Shown here one piece after another: positions 28,417 to 37,047 of a stretch of DNA of 64,000 nucleotides. Source of the DNA: Agarivorans sp. Alg241-V36. Lineage in GTDB: Bacteria; Pseudomonadota; Gammaproteobacteria; Enterobacterales; Celerinatantimonadaceae. The translations under genes were made by a program, and so were the position numbers. Below the pieces are notes generated by a model. It was not told the origin of the DNA. It did not search any database and saw only the letters and a list, made by a program, of their open reading frames with translations. The stretch spans positions 248,289 to 312,288 of the forward strand of contig NZ_UNRE01000002.1 in NCBI RefSeq assembly GCF_900537085.1, given 5' to 3'. Each line of letters begins with the position of its first letter. The stretch's first letter is position 1.

Positions 28417-28977
28417 TTAGGCTAATACCATGGGGGCGGCGACAAGCTCGGCGCTCTCTTGATCCTTTAGCTGAGCGATTAAGGCTAGGCTGAATTCAAT
28501 GGCTGTGCCAGGCCCTTGGCTGGTGATGAGCCAATGGGCTTGATCAACCACCACTCTTTCTTCACTTAATTGGCTTTGCGGCAGTTGCTGCTGAAGCCCT
28601 GGGTGGCAAGTAACATCGGCATCGCCAAGTAGTTGGTGCTCTGCCAGTACAATCGCTGGCGCCGCGCATATGGCGGCTAGCCATTGTTTAGCCTTACGTT
28701 GCTTGAGTATGTTAATGAGTGATTCACAGTCGCGAAAGGCTTCACTGCCGGGAACGCCGCCGGGCAGAACCAGCATCTGGTAGTCTGCTGGGTCTATATC
28801 GCTAATATGCAGATCGGCCACTAGTTTTACGCCGCGAGAGGCCACAATTTCTAAGCGCTTGTCAGCTTCTATACTCACTACATCAACGGTAATTTCTGCT
28901 CGGCGTAATACGTCGATAATGCTCACCGCTTCTATCTCTTCACTGCCAGAGGCTATGGCTACCATTACTTTAGTCAT
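28417..28977 (-). CDS. yajL: DJ-1/PfpI family protein YajL
   Basis: A 186-residue DJ-1 superfamily protein, linked in E. coli to protection against oxidative and carbonyl damage (chaperone or deglycase activity; the latter is debated). Visible features are MVAIASGSEEIEAVSIIDVLRRA at the start and the nucleophile elbow ICAAPAIVL with the conserved Cys. VLPGGVPGSEAFRD is the acid/loop region. An in-frame ATG farther upstream lies deep inside panE; the ATG at 28977 matches the family start and overlaps the panE 3' end by 8 bases. The panE-yajL pair beside yajQ repeats the E. coli order. Confidence 0.92.
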   Translation of the reverse strand: MTKVMVAIASGSEEIEAVSIIDVLRRAEITVDVVSIEADKRLEIVASRGVKLVADLHISDIDPADYQMLVLPGGVPGSEAFRDCESLINILKQRKAKQWLAAICAAPAIVLAEHQLLGDADVTCHPGLQQQLPQSQLSEERVVVDQAHWLITSQGPGTAIEFSLALIAQLKDQESAELVAAPMVLA

Positions 28978-29884
28978 TGTGCTTCTCCAAGCGCTGAATC
29001 TGTTGCAACAGATGCTGATTGTGTGGGCAGGCAAAACCATGTTTAACAGCCTGCTTCACCACATATCCATTAATGTAGTTTATTTCACTCGTCCGTTGAT
29101 GATGGATGTCTTGCTGCATCGATGAAAAATTGTTGGCGGTGGCGCTTGCTACTTGCAGTACTGTTTGTTGAAGCTCTTCGGCGCTGAGTATGATTTGTTC
29201 AGATGCAGCCACTTGGCTAACTTCTTGGCAGAGCGCGCTGATCGCTGGCTGAAACTCTGCACTTAGCAGTTCGCCATTTCTACAGTTGTGCAAAGCGGTG
29301 AGCGGGTTAATACAGCAATTGATCGCCAGTTTTCGCCAAAGAAAAGGGTAAATATCACTTTGCCAATTGGCACTGGGTAAGGCTTGCTCAAGTTTTATGA
29401 AGTCTTTGGGTTTAGCAGCGTTCTTAAGGTAAGGCCCAACGATTAAGTGACCTAATCCCGTATGCTTAAGCTTAAGTTGGATATTGGCTTTTTCTTCAAC
29501 TTTTTCTTGTATCAGCGCACCGTGAGTATTGCTCGCCAAATATAGCTGCTGTGGTAATAGCTTTTCTAAGATCTCTTGGTGTGACCCCATGCCATTAACC
29601 ACTAACATCAATTTGCAGTTGCTTGGAATAACAAGTGAGGATAAAGCGCTGTTAACTTGATGGGCTTTCACACAAACTAGTAAGCTACGACACGCGGGTA
29701 AGCGATTGTATAGCTTAAACTTATTGTAAACTAGCCCTTGCTCAATACTATCAACTTGCAGTTCAAGCGAGCTGGTTTGGCTTAGGCGCGAGTCAACAAA
29801 ACATAGCTGCTGTTTATTTTGGCTAAGTAAGCTGGCAAATAGGCCGCCAACAGCGCCTGCGCCAATGATTGCATAGTCGTACAT
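28970..29884 (-). CDS. panE: 2-dehydropantoate 2-reductase
   Basis: A 304-residue NADPH-dependent ketopantoate reductase making pantoate for pantothenate and coenzyme A. The N-terminal Rossmann motif is AIIGAGAVGGLFASLL. The catalytic-domain signature WRKLAINCCINPLTALHNCRNGELL contains the conserved Lys and Asn of the family. It is divergent from yajQ and overlaps yajL by 8 bases, so the two are probably cotranscribed. Confidence 0.93.
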   Translation of the reverse strand: MYDYAIIGAGAVGGLFASLLSQNKQQLCFVDSRLSQTSSLELQVDSIEQGLVYNKFKLYNRLPACRSLLVCVKAHQVNSALSSLVIPSNCKLMLVVNGMGSHQEILEKLLPQQLYLASNTHGALIQEKVEEKANIQLKLKHTGLGHLIVGPYLKNAAKPKDFIKLEQALPSANWQSDIYPFLWRKLAINCCINPLTALHNCRNGELLSAEFQPAISALCQEVSQVAASEQIILSAEELQQTVLQVASATANNFSSMQQDIHHQRTSEINYINGYVVKQAVKHGFACPHNQHLLQQIQRLEKHND

Positions 29885-30047
29885 CTAAGGTTGTTAATCC
29901 TTTAAGTTTGTTCACACTAATCTAGGTGTTTTGGCAGGTACTTAGCATTAATCGCTGCTAGCCTAGTCGCAAGTGATACTCTTTTTGTGCTATCGAGATA
30001 TAATGCAGCAATTTTCGCAGAAGACCAGATTTTAGGGGAGAGAAAAC

Positions 30048-30530
30048 ATGCCTTCATTTGACATTGTTTCTGAGATAGACGCTAACGAAGTTCGCCATGC
30101 TTGTGATAACGCAATACGTGAGCTAGAAACACGCTTTGACTTTCGTGGCGTTGAAGCCAGCTTCGAATACAAAGACGAGTCAATTAAAATGACTGCCGAA
30201 GCTGAATTCCAGCTACAGCAAATGCTACATATCTTGCGTGGCACCTTAGTAAAACGTTCGGTAGATGCTAAATCGATAGACTTAGCCTCAGTAACCCGCA
30301 GCGGTAAAACTCACTCTCAAGTAGTTAACTTTAAAAATGGTATCGACCAGCCTACTGCCAAAAAAGTGGTTAAGCAGATTAAAGATGCCAAGCTAAAAGT
30401 GCAGGCTTCGATTCAAGGTGAGCAAGTTCGAGTTACCGGTAAAAAACGTGATGACCTGCAAGCCGCTATGGCTTTGGTTCGCAGTGGTGAATACGACCAG
30501 CCTTTTCAGTTCAATAACTTCCGCGATTAA
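30048..30530 (+). CDS. yajQ: YajQ-family nucleotide-binding protein
   Basis: A 160-residue YajQ protein: [59 protein letters not shown] and, near the end, [41 protein letters not shown]. Both halves have the RNA-binding-like fold of the family. Homologues in Xanthomonas bind c-di-GMP and act on transcription, so it may read the signal made and degraded by the enzymes at 2.3-6.5 kb; this link is inferred. A clear GGGGAGAG precedes the ATG, and a terminator follows at 30557. Confidence 0.95.
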   Translation: MPSFDIVSEIDANEVRHACDNAIRELETRFDFRGVEASFEYKDESIKMTAEAEFQLQQMLHILRGTLVKRSVDAKSIDLASVTRSGKTHSQVVNFKNGIDQPTAKKVVKQIKDAKLKVQASIQGEQVRVTGKKRDDLQAAMALVRSGEYDQPFQFNNFRD

Positions 30531-30556
30531 ACGGCCCTTGCTTATTGAATAAACTA

Positions 30557-30579
30557 AACCGCCAATTGGCGGTTTTTTT
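30557..30579 (+). terminator. Intrinsic terminator after yajQ
   Basis: AACCGCC (30557-30563), loop AATT, GGCGGTT (30568-30574), then T run. Confidence 0.9.
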
Positions 30580-30710
30580 GTGCTCTTAGTTAAGCTTAAA
30601 AAACTTTTAGAAAAATATTCCACAAAGTGTCCAAGTATTAATTGCTGAAACGTCATTACTATGTCGGTGAAGTATGCTTCACTGATTAATATGAATTTTA
30701 ATGGAGTGAA

Positions 30711-31055
30711 ATGATGAGCAATAAACAATATATGTGTTTACTTCGCAGCGGCTCTGGTGGTTGTGAACAATTATCTGCCAGTGATATGGAAGTGATGTAC
30801 GCCAAATTTAACGCTTGGCAAACTAAGTTTGCCGACAACATTGTGGATATGGGCGGTAAGCTAGGAAGCGAAGGGGCGGTTGTTAATCGTGATGAAGTTA
30901 AAGATGGTCCTTTCATTGAGGTAAAAGAAATTGTTGGTGGATATATGTTAATTACCGCCAGCGATTTAGCAGAAGCCATCGAGGTGATTAAAGCGAGCCC
31001 TATGGTCGAAAATGCAGATACCAGTATCGAACTGCGAGAAATAAGCAAACCTTGA
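30711..31055 (+). CDS. DGPF/YCII-family protein, partner of ECF sigma factor
   Basis: A 114-residue YciI-like protein (QYMCLLRSGSGG...) with the family DGPF motif in VKDGPFIEVKEIVGGYMLI. Such proteins are regularly encoded next to ECF42 sigma factors, which is the case here: its stop overlaps the sigma-factor start by four bases (TTGA). No enzymatic function is established. GGAGTG precedes the tandem ATG start. Confidence 0.9.
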   Translation: MMSNKQYMCLLRSGSGGCEQLSASDMEVMYAKFNAWQTKFADNIVDMGGKLGSEGAVVNRDEVKDGPFIEVKEIVGGYMLITASDLAEAIEVIKASPMVENADTSIELREISKP

Positions 31056-32296
31056 GTTCGCATGGGCAAGTAGAGCACTTATTTCGTCACGAGTATGGCC
31101 AACTCGTGGCGCTATTGGTGCGCCGCTTTGGTTTTAACTATTTTGATCAAGTAGAAGATGCAGTGCAGTGGGCGATGACGCAAGCATTAGATACCTGGTT
31201 AAAACAAGCGGTGCCAGACAAACCTTCTGCTTGGTTGTATCAAGTCGCTTTGCGTCATTTGTTGTCGCAATTTCGCCAGCAGCAAACTCACTCGAGCTTG
31301 CTGGATCAATCTGCAGAGCAACATGGCGAAGAGTTCGATGAACCGCCCCTTAGCAAGGAGCTCAATGATGCCTTGTTGCGGATGTTGTTTGTTGCCTGTG
31401 ACGATAAGCTAGCGGTGGAATCGCAACTGGTTTTCACCCTAAAAAGCTTGGTAGGTTTTAGCATTAAAGAAACCGCCTTGCGGCTTTTTATCAGTGAAGC
31501 TAATGCCTACAAGCGTTTTAGTCGCGCCAGAAAACATCTACAACAACAGCCACTTCAGTTGGACAGCTTGAGTGAACACGATTTGCAAAAGCGCCTGCCA
31601 GCGGTGTATCGAACCTTATATTTGCTGTTCACCGAAGGCTATTTGTCTTCTCATGAAGACCTATCGATTCGCCAAGACTTATGTGAAGAAGCTATTCGCT
31701 TAACTGAGCGACTAAGCCAGCACCCACTAGGAAATTGCCCCGAAAGCTATGCCTTGTTAGCACTGATGCACTTAAACACCGCTCGCCTAGCTGCCAGGCA
31801 GCAGGGAGGCGAATTGCTGCTGTTGGAGGAGCAAGATCGTAGTAACTGGGATCAGCAACAAATAGCCTTAGGTTTACGTTGTTTGCAGCGCTCGGCGCAA
31901 GGAGAGCATATATCGCGCTACCACCTGGAAGCTGGCATTGCCGCTGAACATTGTCTAGCAGCATCTTTTTCCGAGACCCGTTGGCACAAAATCGTTGAGT
32001 CTTATCTCTTGCTTGAAAAACTTGCACCTTCACCGTTTCATATTCTTAATCGGGCGGTGGCCTTGGCGCAATGGCAGGGGGCAGAGGCTGGCTTAGCGGA
32101 GCTAGAAAACAGCGAAATACCGGCTTGGTTAAGTCGCTCTTATCATTGGTATGCGGTGTTGGCTGACTTACAGCTTCGCAGTGGTGATGAACAAACAGCT
32201 CAGAGCAACGCCCAGTTGGCCCTTAGCCATGCTCCCAGTGAAAACATTCGGCGCTTGTTGGCCAAGCGCTGGAGATTGTCGCCTCTTAAAGACTAG
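31052..32296 (+). CDS. ECF42-type RNA polymerase sigma factor with C-terminal extension
   Basis: A 414-residue sigma factor. Sigma region 2 is near the start (EHLFRHEYGQLVALLVRRFGFNYFDQVEDAVQWAMTQAL), and region 4 is at about 125-170 (LVFTLKSLVGFSIKETALRLFISEANAYKRFSRARKHL). A helical extension of about 230 residues follows (LYLLFTEGYLSSHEDLSIRQDLCEEAIRLTERL..., ending in a TPR-like ADLQLRSGDEQTAQSNAQLALSHA). This length and the DGPF neighbour define the ECF42 type. In that group the extension is reported to control sigma activity in place of a separate anti-sigma factor. The start is TTG at 31052, overlapping the upstream stop. Confidence 0.9.
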   Translation: MSSHGQVEHLFRHEYGQLVALLVRRFGFNYFDQVEDAVQWAMTQALDTWLKQAVPDKPSAWLYQVALRHLLSQFRQQQTHSSLLDQSAEQHGEEFDEPPLSKELNDALLRMLFVACDDKLAVESQLVFTLKSLVGFSIKETALRLFISEANAYKRFSRARKHLQQQPLQLDSLSEHDLQKRLPAVYRTLYLLFTEGYLSSHEDLSIRQDLCEEAIRLTERLSQHPLGNCPESYALLALMHLNTARLAARQQGGELLLLEEQDRSNWDQQQIALGLRCLQRSAQGEHISRYHLEAGIAAEHCLAASFSETRWHKIVESYLLLEKLAPSPFHILNRAVALAQWQGAEAGLAELENSEIPAWLSRSYHWYAVLADLQLRSGDEQTAQSNAQLALSHAPSENIRRLLAKRWRLSPLKD

Positions 32297-32298
32297 GC

Positions 32299-33657
32299 TT
32301 AGCTCTGTTTGCTGGAGGCGTTGTGTGCCAGTATCTTGGTAAAATAGCCCTTTAAGCTAAGTAACATAATCAGGCTTGGGATGACCATTACCGCAGTTAA
32401 GATGAAAAATAGCGGCCAAGACTCTAAGTAATCTGCCAAGCTACCGCTGAAGGAGGCGAGGGTGGTGCGTCCCAAGTTCCCCAAACTAGCTAACAAGGCA
32501 TATTGAGTTGCAGAAAAAGCTTGGCCGGTTAACACCGTTAAAAATGATACAAAAGCCACGGTTGCAAAGGCACTAGTAAAGTTATCGACGATAATGGTGG
32601 CTAGGAATAATTGCTCATTTGGGCCAGCTGAGGCAATCCAAGCGAACATTAAGTTGCTGCTAGCCATGGCGATACCACCCAATATTAGCCCTTTAATAAT
32701 GCCAAAACGCACATTAAATGCACTGCCAATAATGGTGAATACTACGGTGGCTCCCCAGCCGATAAGCTTAGAGTAATGGCCAATTTGCTCATTACTAAAA
32801 CCCACTTCGCGGTAAAAGGTTATCGACATTCGGCCTAAAAAGGCTTCGCCAATTTTGAACAGAAATACAAACAGCAACAAGGTGATTGCTACTCGCACGC
32901 CATTACGACGGAAAAAATCTAAAAAGGGTTCGGCCACAGTTACTGTTAGCCATGCTAGCAAGGGCGATCTTGTGCCAAGGTATTCGGCATGGCGTTGCTC
33001 TGCTTGTTGTTGCAAGGCTTCGCGGTTACTTACAGGTTCCTTCACTAGCACGGTAAATAGCATCAGCAAGGCCACAATAAAACACATACCTAAATAGACG
33101 CCGTTCCAACCGATGCTGTCGGCATTAATGAAGGCTAGGTAACCCGGTAAGGAATAGCCGGTCCACCAACCAATCACAGCCATGGCCGAGGCTTGCGGTA
33201 AGCGGTGTGACTCTGCATTGGCGAAACTGTCGATACGGTAGGCATCAATGGCAATGTCTTGAGTAGAAGATGCGGTGGCAATGCACAAAGCAAGCAGTGA
33301 GGTAAATACTAGGCTGTTGGCTGGATCAAACTGGGCAATGCCAAAAGTACACAGTAAAACGATGCCCTGGCAGAGAAAAATCCAACTGCGGCGTTGGCCA
33401 AGCCATGGGTATAAAACTGGCAGCTTTACCCTATCTACTAGCGGTGCCCATAAAAAGTTAATGGCATAAACGGTAAATACTGAACCAAAAAAACCAATGG
33501 CTGAGCGGGATAAACCGGCATCGGTAAGCCAGCCCGACATGTTTGAACCAATAAGTACCCACGGAAAACCGCTGGCACAACCGAGCATAAATACCCAAAG
33601 CAATCGTTTATCTAAATAAGAACGTAAGGTCTGAGACCAATTAAGCGATGAGTTCAT
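32299..33657 (-). CDS. ampG: AmpG-type muropeptide permease (MFS)
   Basis: A 452-residue, roughly 12-helix MFS protein. Its AmpG features include LLWVFMLGCASGFPWVLIGSNMSGWL, the early loop FLWAPLVDRVKLP, and ASSTQDIAIDAYRID. AmpG imports anhydro-muropeptides for cell-wall recycling and, in many species, for beta-lactamase induction. The yajG-ampG pair next to bolA is the E. coli arrangement; here a peptidyl-prolyl isomerase gene sits between yajG and ampG. It is convergent with the sigma-factor gene, with stop codons only 2 bp apart. Confidence 0.92.
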   Translation of the reverse strand: MNSSLNWSQTLRSYLDKRLLWVFMLGCASGFPWVLIGSNMSGWLTDAGLSRSAIGFFGSVFTVYAINFLWAPLVDRVKLPVLYPWLGQRRSWIFLCQGIVLLCTFGIAQFDPANSLVFTSLLALCIATASSTQDIAIDAYRIDSFANAESHRLPQASAMAVIGWWTGYSLPGYLAFINADSIGWNGVYLGMCFIVALLMLFTVLVKEPVSNREALQQQAEQRHAEYLGTRSPLLAWLTVTVAEPFLDFFRRNGVRVAITLLLFVFLFKIGEAFLGRMSITFYREVGFSNEQIGHYSKLIGWGATVVFTIIGSAFNVRFGIIKGLILGGIAMASSNLMFAWIASAGPNEQLFLATIIVDNFTSAFATVAFVSFLTVLTGQAFSATQYALLASLGNLGRTTLASFSGSLADYLESWPLFFILTAVMVIPSLIMLLSLKGYFTKILAHNASSKQS

Positions 33658-33684
33658 TTATAGCTCGGTTAGTAAGAGGCGAGA

Positions 33685-34263
33685 TTAAGGCTGGCTTTCG
33701 TCAACAATTAATACATCTTCGATAATGACTTTTTCCATCGGAACATTGCGCATTCCAGGGATTGGTCCGGTTTTGGTTGGCTTGTTTGCGATTCTATCGA
33801 CCACATCCATGCCAGAGGTGATTTCAGCAAATACGGTATAGCCAAATTTGTTAGCGCTGCCGTCTAAGTAGCTATTGTCGTTAACGTTAATAAAGAACTG
33901 GCGAGTAGCGCTGTGTGGGTCGTTAGTACGAGCCATTGCTACTGTGCCGCGCTTATTGCTTAAGCCGGTTTTCGACTCATTTTCTACAGGACGGTAGGTA
34001 TCTACTTTCTCGTAATTTATTGAGTAGCCACCGCCTTGCACCATAAAGTTAGAAATAGTGCGATGAAACAAGGTGCCTTTAAAGCTGCCATCTTCTACAT
34101 ATCGCAAAAAGTTGGCTACAGTTTTAGGCGCTGCTTCAGCTTTTAGTTCCATTTCAAATTCACCTTGATTGGTGATGAATTTTAAGGTTTGAGCGCTAGC
34201 GCTAAGGCTTAAGCTGGCAAAAACGAACGCAACTAAAGTGCTGCGAATAAGGCCCAAGTTCAT
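33685..34263 (-). CDS. Periplasmic cyclophilin-type peptidyl-prolyl isomerase
   Basis: A 192-residue cyclophilin with a signal peptide (LVAFVFASLSLSASAQ), so a periplasmic foldase like PpiA. Core motifs are LFHRTISNFMVQGGGY, GTVAMARTNDPHSATRQFFINVNDNSYLDG and GYTVFAEITSGMDVVDRI. The catalytic Arg is in FHRTI and the binding-site Gln in FMVQGGG. Its start overlaps the yajG stop by four bases, and ampG follows 27 bp downstream. Confidence 0.93.
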   Translation of the reverse strand: MNLGLIRSTLVAFVFASLSLSASAQTLKFITNQGEFEMELKAEAAPKTVANFLRYVEDGSFKGTLFHRTISNFMVQGGGYSINYEKVDTYRPVENESKTGLSNKRGTVAMARTNDPHSATRQFFINVNDNSYLDGSANKFGYTVFAEITSGMDVVDRIANKPTKTGPIPGMRNVPMEKVIIEDVLIVDESQP

Positions 34264-34850
34264 AATTGATACTCCAATACTTCAATAAGTTGCGGGTCGT
34301 TGGCGATTTGCGTTAGTAATTCAGACAGCTGTGAGCTCATGGCTTCACTTTGTTTAGTTACATTGACGGAAAACGCGCCTTCGTTAGTGTGGGTAGAACG
34401 AAACTGTTTAGTTAAGGTTTTGTGTGGGGTATCGATAGTGACCTTTAAACGCATGGTTGAGCTGGCGGCATGTTTAACGCTGCTTTCTTCTACCTTGTTG
34501 GCAAGCTCTAGTATATCGATAGTAATCAGGTTTGGTGAGTCTGGTACAAAACCAATACCTTGTTGTTGCCAGGCAGCAGCAAGTTGTTGCTCGATGCTTT
34601 GGCGTAAGTTGCTACTGCTTGAGATTAGCTCGGCTTGTTCTTCACCTTCTTGGTGAATGCTAATTAAAAAGCGATTGCTGCGTAGATCTTGAGATTTTAT
34701 TGCTGCAATTATTGAGTGTTGAGCCTGGTCATTCACTTCAACACTTGGGCTTAATGCTACTTGTTGCGGTTGGCTGCTACAGGCGCTAAGGCCTAATACG
34801 CCGCCTATTAGCAAAGCGGGCAATAAAAACTGAGTTTTCAAGTTGTTCAC
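34260..34850 (-). CDS. yajG: YajG-family lipoprotein
   Basis: A 196-residue lipoprotein: the signal peptide ends in the lipobox LSAC (Cys near 24), followed by SSQPQQVALSPSVEV. The core (RQSIEQQLAAAWQQQGIGFV...ITIDILELANKVEES...STMRLKVTIDT) agrees with E. coli YajG. Its function is not established. Its position upstream of ampG is conserved with enterobacteria. Confidence 0.88.
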   Translation of the reverse strand: MNNLKTQFLLPALLIGGVLGLSACSSQPQQVALSPSVEVNDQAQHSIIAAIKSQDLRSNRFLISIHQEGEEQAELISSSSNLRQSIEQQLAAAWQQQGIGFVPDSPNLITIDILELANKVEESSVKHAASSTMRLKVTIDTPHKTLTKQFRSTHTNEGAFSVNVTKQSEAMSSQLSELLTQIANDPQLIEVLEYQL

Positions 34851-34863
34851 CTTAATGAGTGGA

Positions 34864-36006
34864 TTAACGCTTAGTGCAGCTCAGAATAACAAATTTGCTA
34901 TTACTCGCCAGTAACTTATAACCGCCAAAGTAAGATTTTAACAGTGGGTGATAGCCCAAGTGTCGATTGGCCACCACGATCAAGCGCCCGTTACTGCGCA
35001 AACAACGCTTAGCATCTCGAAACATTTGCAGCGCAATATGGCTAGAAATGGTGTTTTGTTGATGAAAGGGTGGATTACACAACACTAAGTCGGCACTGCC
35101 ATCGGCTTGATGCTGTAAGGCATTGTCATGATTGAAGCTACAGTCGTTGATACGCTCGGGAAAGTTAAGCGCCACATTGTTTTTAGCCGAGGCTAGCGCC
35201 ATTGCTGATTCGTCACAAAAAGAGACCTGAGCGTTGGGGTAGTGTTTGAGCGCTTGCAAACCGAGCAGGCCGTTACCACAACCCAAATCGACAACCTGAT
35301 TAAAATCACCTTGCGGGAAGTTGTCTAACAAAAAACGACTGCCAATATCTAACTTGCCAAAGCAAAACACATTGGCGTGGTCGTTCAAGCTAAATTGGTG
35401 CTCAGCCACCTTCCATTGCTTAGGATAAGGATTAGCCGAGTGAATACCTTGATAGTGACCAAACAGCAGTCGTGCTTTTTTCTTTGCTAATGAGGTTGTG
35501 ACTTTGCCAAGGTGTTTTTCAAACAAGGAGAATACTGACTTAGGCAAGTTCTTTAACATGACTCCGCAGGCAAATAGGCTATCTGCCGATAGTATCTGCT
35601 GCAATGCTATCAGTTGATATTCCAAATAGTTGAGGCTTTTGGGCTGGCGCATTAACACCAACTCACATGCGGGAAGGCTATCGGTGCTGCTTAGTCGCTG
35701 GAGCCGCTCATTAGCATGAAGATTATTCGCTTGTAGGTTCTCTGCTAAGGCTTGCTGAGCAATAAAAGAATCGCTTAGCCAATGTATTTGGCTATTGGCA
35801 AATTGGGGATGAGCGAGTAGTGCACAAGCCAAGGCGCCAAATTCATCATTCATGATGAGTATTTGCTGAGGCACGCTAGTTTGCTCAAAGGCAAAGTTGA
35901 GCATTAATTCGTCAGCTGCATTCCATGCTTGTAAGTCGCTAGCCGCTTGTTTTGGGTAGCGCGATAAGCTCAATTTGAGCGAGTTAATTTGCAATTCATG
36001 ACTCAT
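34864..36006 (-). CDS. rlmG: 23S rRNA (guanine-N2)-methyltransferase RlmG-like
   Basis: A 380-residue two-domain methyltransferase. The C-terminal Rossmann domain has VVDLGCGNGLLGLQAL (SAM binding) and VLCNPPFHQ (base-flipping NPPF catalytic motif). The N-terminal domain starts LKLSLSRYPKQAASDLQAWNAADELML, like E. coli RlmG, which methylates G1835 of 23S rRNA; RsmC is the alternative but fits less well. The ATG at 36006 is divergent from, and only 11 bp from, the possible first start of the AlkB gene, and neither has a clear Shine-Dalgarno. Confidence 0.87.
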   Translation of the reverse strand: MSHELQINSLKLSLSRYPKQAASDLQAWNAADELMLNFAFEQTSVPQQILIMNDEFGALACALLAHPQFANSQIHWLSDSFIAQQALAENLQANNLHANERLQRLSSTDSLPACELVLMRQPKSLNYLEYQLIALQQILSADSLFACGVMLKNLPKSVFSLFEKHLGKVTTSLAKKKARLLFGHYQGIHSANPYPKQWKVAEHQFSLNDHANVFCFGKLDIGSRFLLDNFPQGDFNQVVDLGCGNGLLGLQALKHYPNAQVSFCDESAMALASAKNNVALNFPERINDCSFNHDNALQHQADGSADLVLCNPPFHQQNTISSHIALQMFRDAKRCLRSNGRLIVVANRHLGYHPLLKSYFGGYKLLASNSKFVILSCTKR

Positions 36007-36017
36007 ATTGGATTTGT

Positions 36018-36692
36018 ATGCTGCAGGCCTTGATTAGTGGCAGCAGTGTATCTAAGTTGGGGGCTAAACTAAAGCAACACCCATATGGAAATAGGCTGTC
36101 GTACGTGGTGCTAGCAGAAGATACTAAACTAGAAGACATTGTTCATCATCAGCGTTGGTTAAAGGCCGAATATGCTGAAGCGCTTTATCGACAATCGCTT
36201 AGTGGTTTACCGTGGCAACAACATACCATCAAACTATTTGGCAAAGCTTGCCTTGAGCCGCGGCTATCCTTGTGGATTGGTGATGCAAATACCGCCTATC
36301 GTTATTCCGGTGAGTGGCGTAAACCAATGGCTTGGCCGAGTTTTTTATTACCCTTAAAGCTCGCAGTACAGCAAAAAAGTGGTCATCAGTTTAATAGTGT
36401 ATTGCTCAACTACTATCGAGATGGACACGATTACATGGGCTGGCATAGTGATAACGAAAAACAATTGGGTAAACACCCGGTGATTGCTTCGCTAAGTTTG
36501 GGCCATGCTCGACGTTTTTTATTTCGCAATAAATCAAAAGACCAACAACATGAGTATTTATTAGAGCAAGGTGATTTACTGGTCATGAATGGTTTATGCC
36601 AAGACCAGTGGCAACATAGCCTGCCTAAGGCTTTACGAGTAAAACAGCCGAGGATCAATTTCACTTTTCGTTATACAATGCCCAATGACTAA
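36018..36692 (+). CDS. AlkB-family 2-oxoglutarate/Fe(II) dioxygenase
   Basis: Up to 224 residues. The iron ligands and oxoglutarate-binding pattern of AlkB are present: LNYYRDGHDYMGWHSDNEKQL (HxD), QWQHSLPK (third His) and RINFTFR (RxNxTFR). AlkB enzymes demethylate damaged bases in DNA or RNA; ALKBH2-like short forms are common in bacteria. The first ATG lacks a ribosome site. A GTG at 36105 with TAGG upstream is an alternative start that would remove 29 poorly conserved residues and leave space for promoters toward rlmG. bolA follows 15 bp later. Confidence 0.88.
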   Translation: MLQALISGSSVSKLGAKLKQHPYGNRLSYVVLAEDTKLEDIVHHQRWLKAEYAEALYRQSLSGLPWQQHTIKLFGKACLEPRLSLWIGDANTAYRYSGEWRKPMAWPSFLLPLKLAVQQKSGHQFNSVLLNYYRDGHDYMGWHSDNEKQLGKHPVIASLSLGHARRFLFRNKSKDQQHEYLLEQGDLLVMNGLCQDQWQHSLPKALRVKQPRINFTFRYTMPND

Positions 36693-36707
36693 TTAATACA
36701 GGAAGTA

Positions 36708-37016
36708 ATGATGCGGGTTGAAACACTAATCACCAATAAACTGCAGCAACATTTTGCGCCAGTGCATTTAGAAGTGGTGAATGAGAGTAATATGCATAAC
36801 GTGCCTGCAGGCTCTGAAAGCCACTTTAAAGTAACCATTGTAAGTGAAGCATTTGAAGGAAAACGCCTGCTACAACGCCATCGTGCGGTAAATCAGTTGT
36901 TGGCAGAAGAACTGCAAAATGAAATTCACGCCTTGGCGATGCATACTCTTACTCCAGCGCAATGGGCTGAGCAACAGCAAGTACCTGATTCTCCACAGTG
37001 TCGTGGCGGACAATAG
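36708..37016 (+). CDS. bolA: BolA-family protein
   Basis: A 102-residue BolA protein: ETLITNKLQQHFAPVHLEVVNESNMHNVPAGSESHFKVTIVSEAFEGKRLLQRHRAVNQLLAEELQNEIHALAMHTLTPAQW. The conserved His in the RHRAVN stretch and the FEGKRLLQRHR motif are present. BolA binds monothiol glutaredoxin with a [2Fe-2S] cluster and affects cell shape and stress response. Two adjacent ATG codons (36708 and 36711) follow AGGAAG. Proximity to the ampG locus matches enterobacteria. Confidence 0.95.
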   Translation: MMRVETLITNKLQQHFAPVHLEVVNESNMHNVPAGSESHFKVTIVSEAFEGKRLLQRHRAVNQLLAEELQNEIHALAMHTLTPAQWAEQQQVPDSPQCRGGQ

Positions 37017-37047
37017 TTAAAACACTGCATCAAATAAGGATTGTTTA

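Noticed and set aside
30393-31078. Minus-strand frames over yajQ end and the DGPF gene
   Set aside because: They cross a terminator and two well-supported plus-strand genes, and show no protein-family features.
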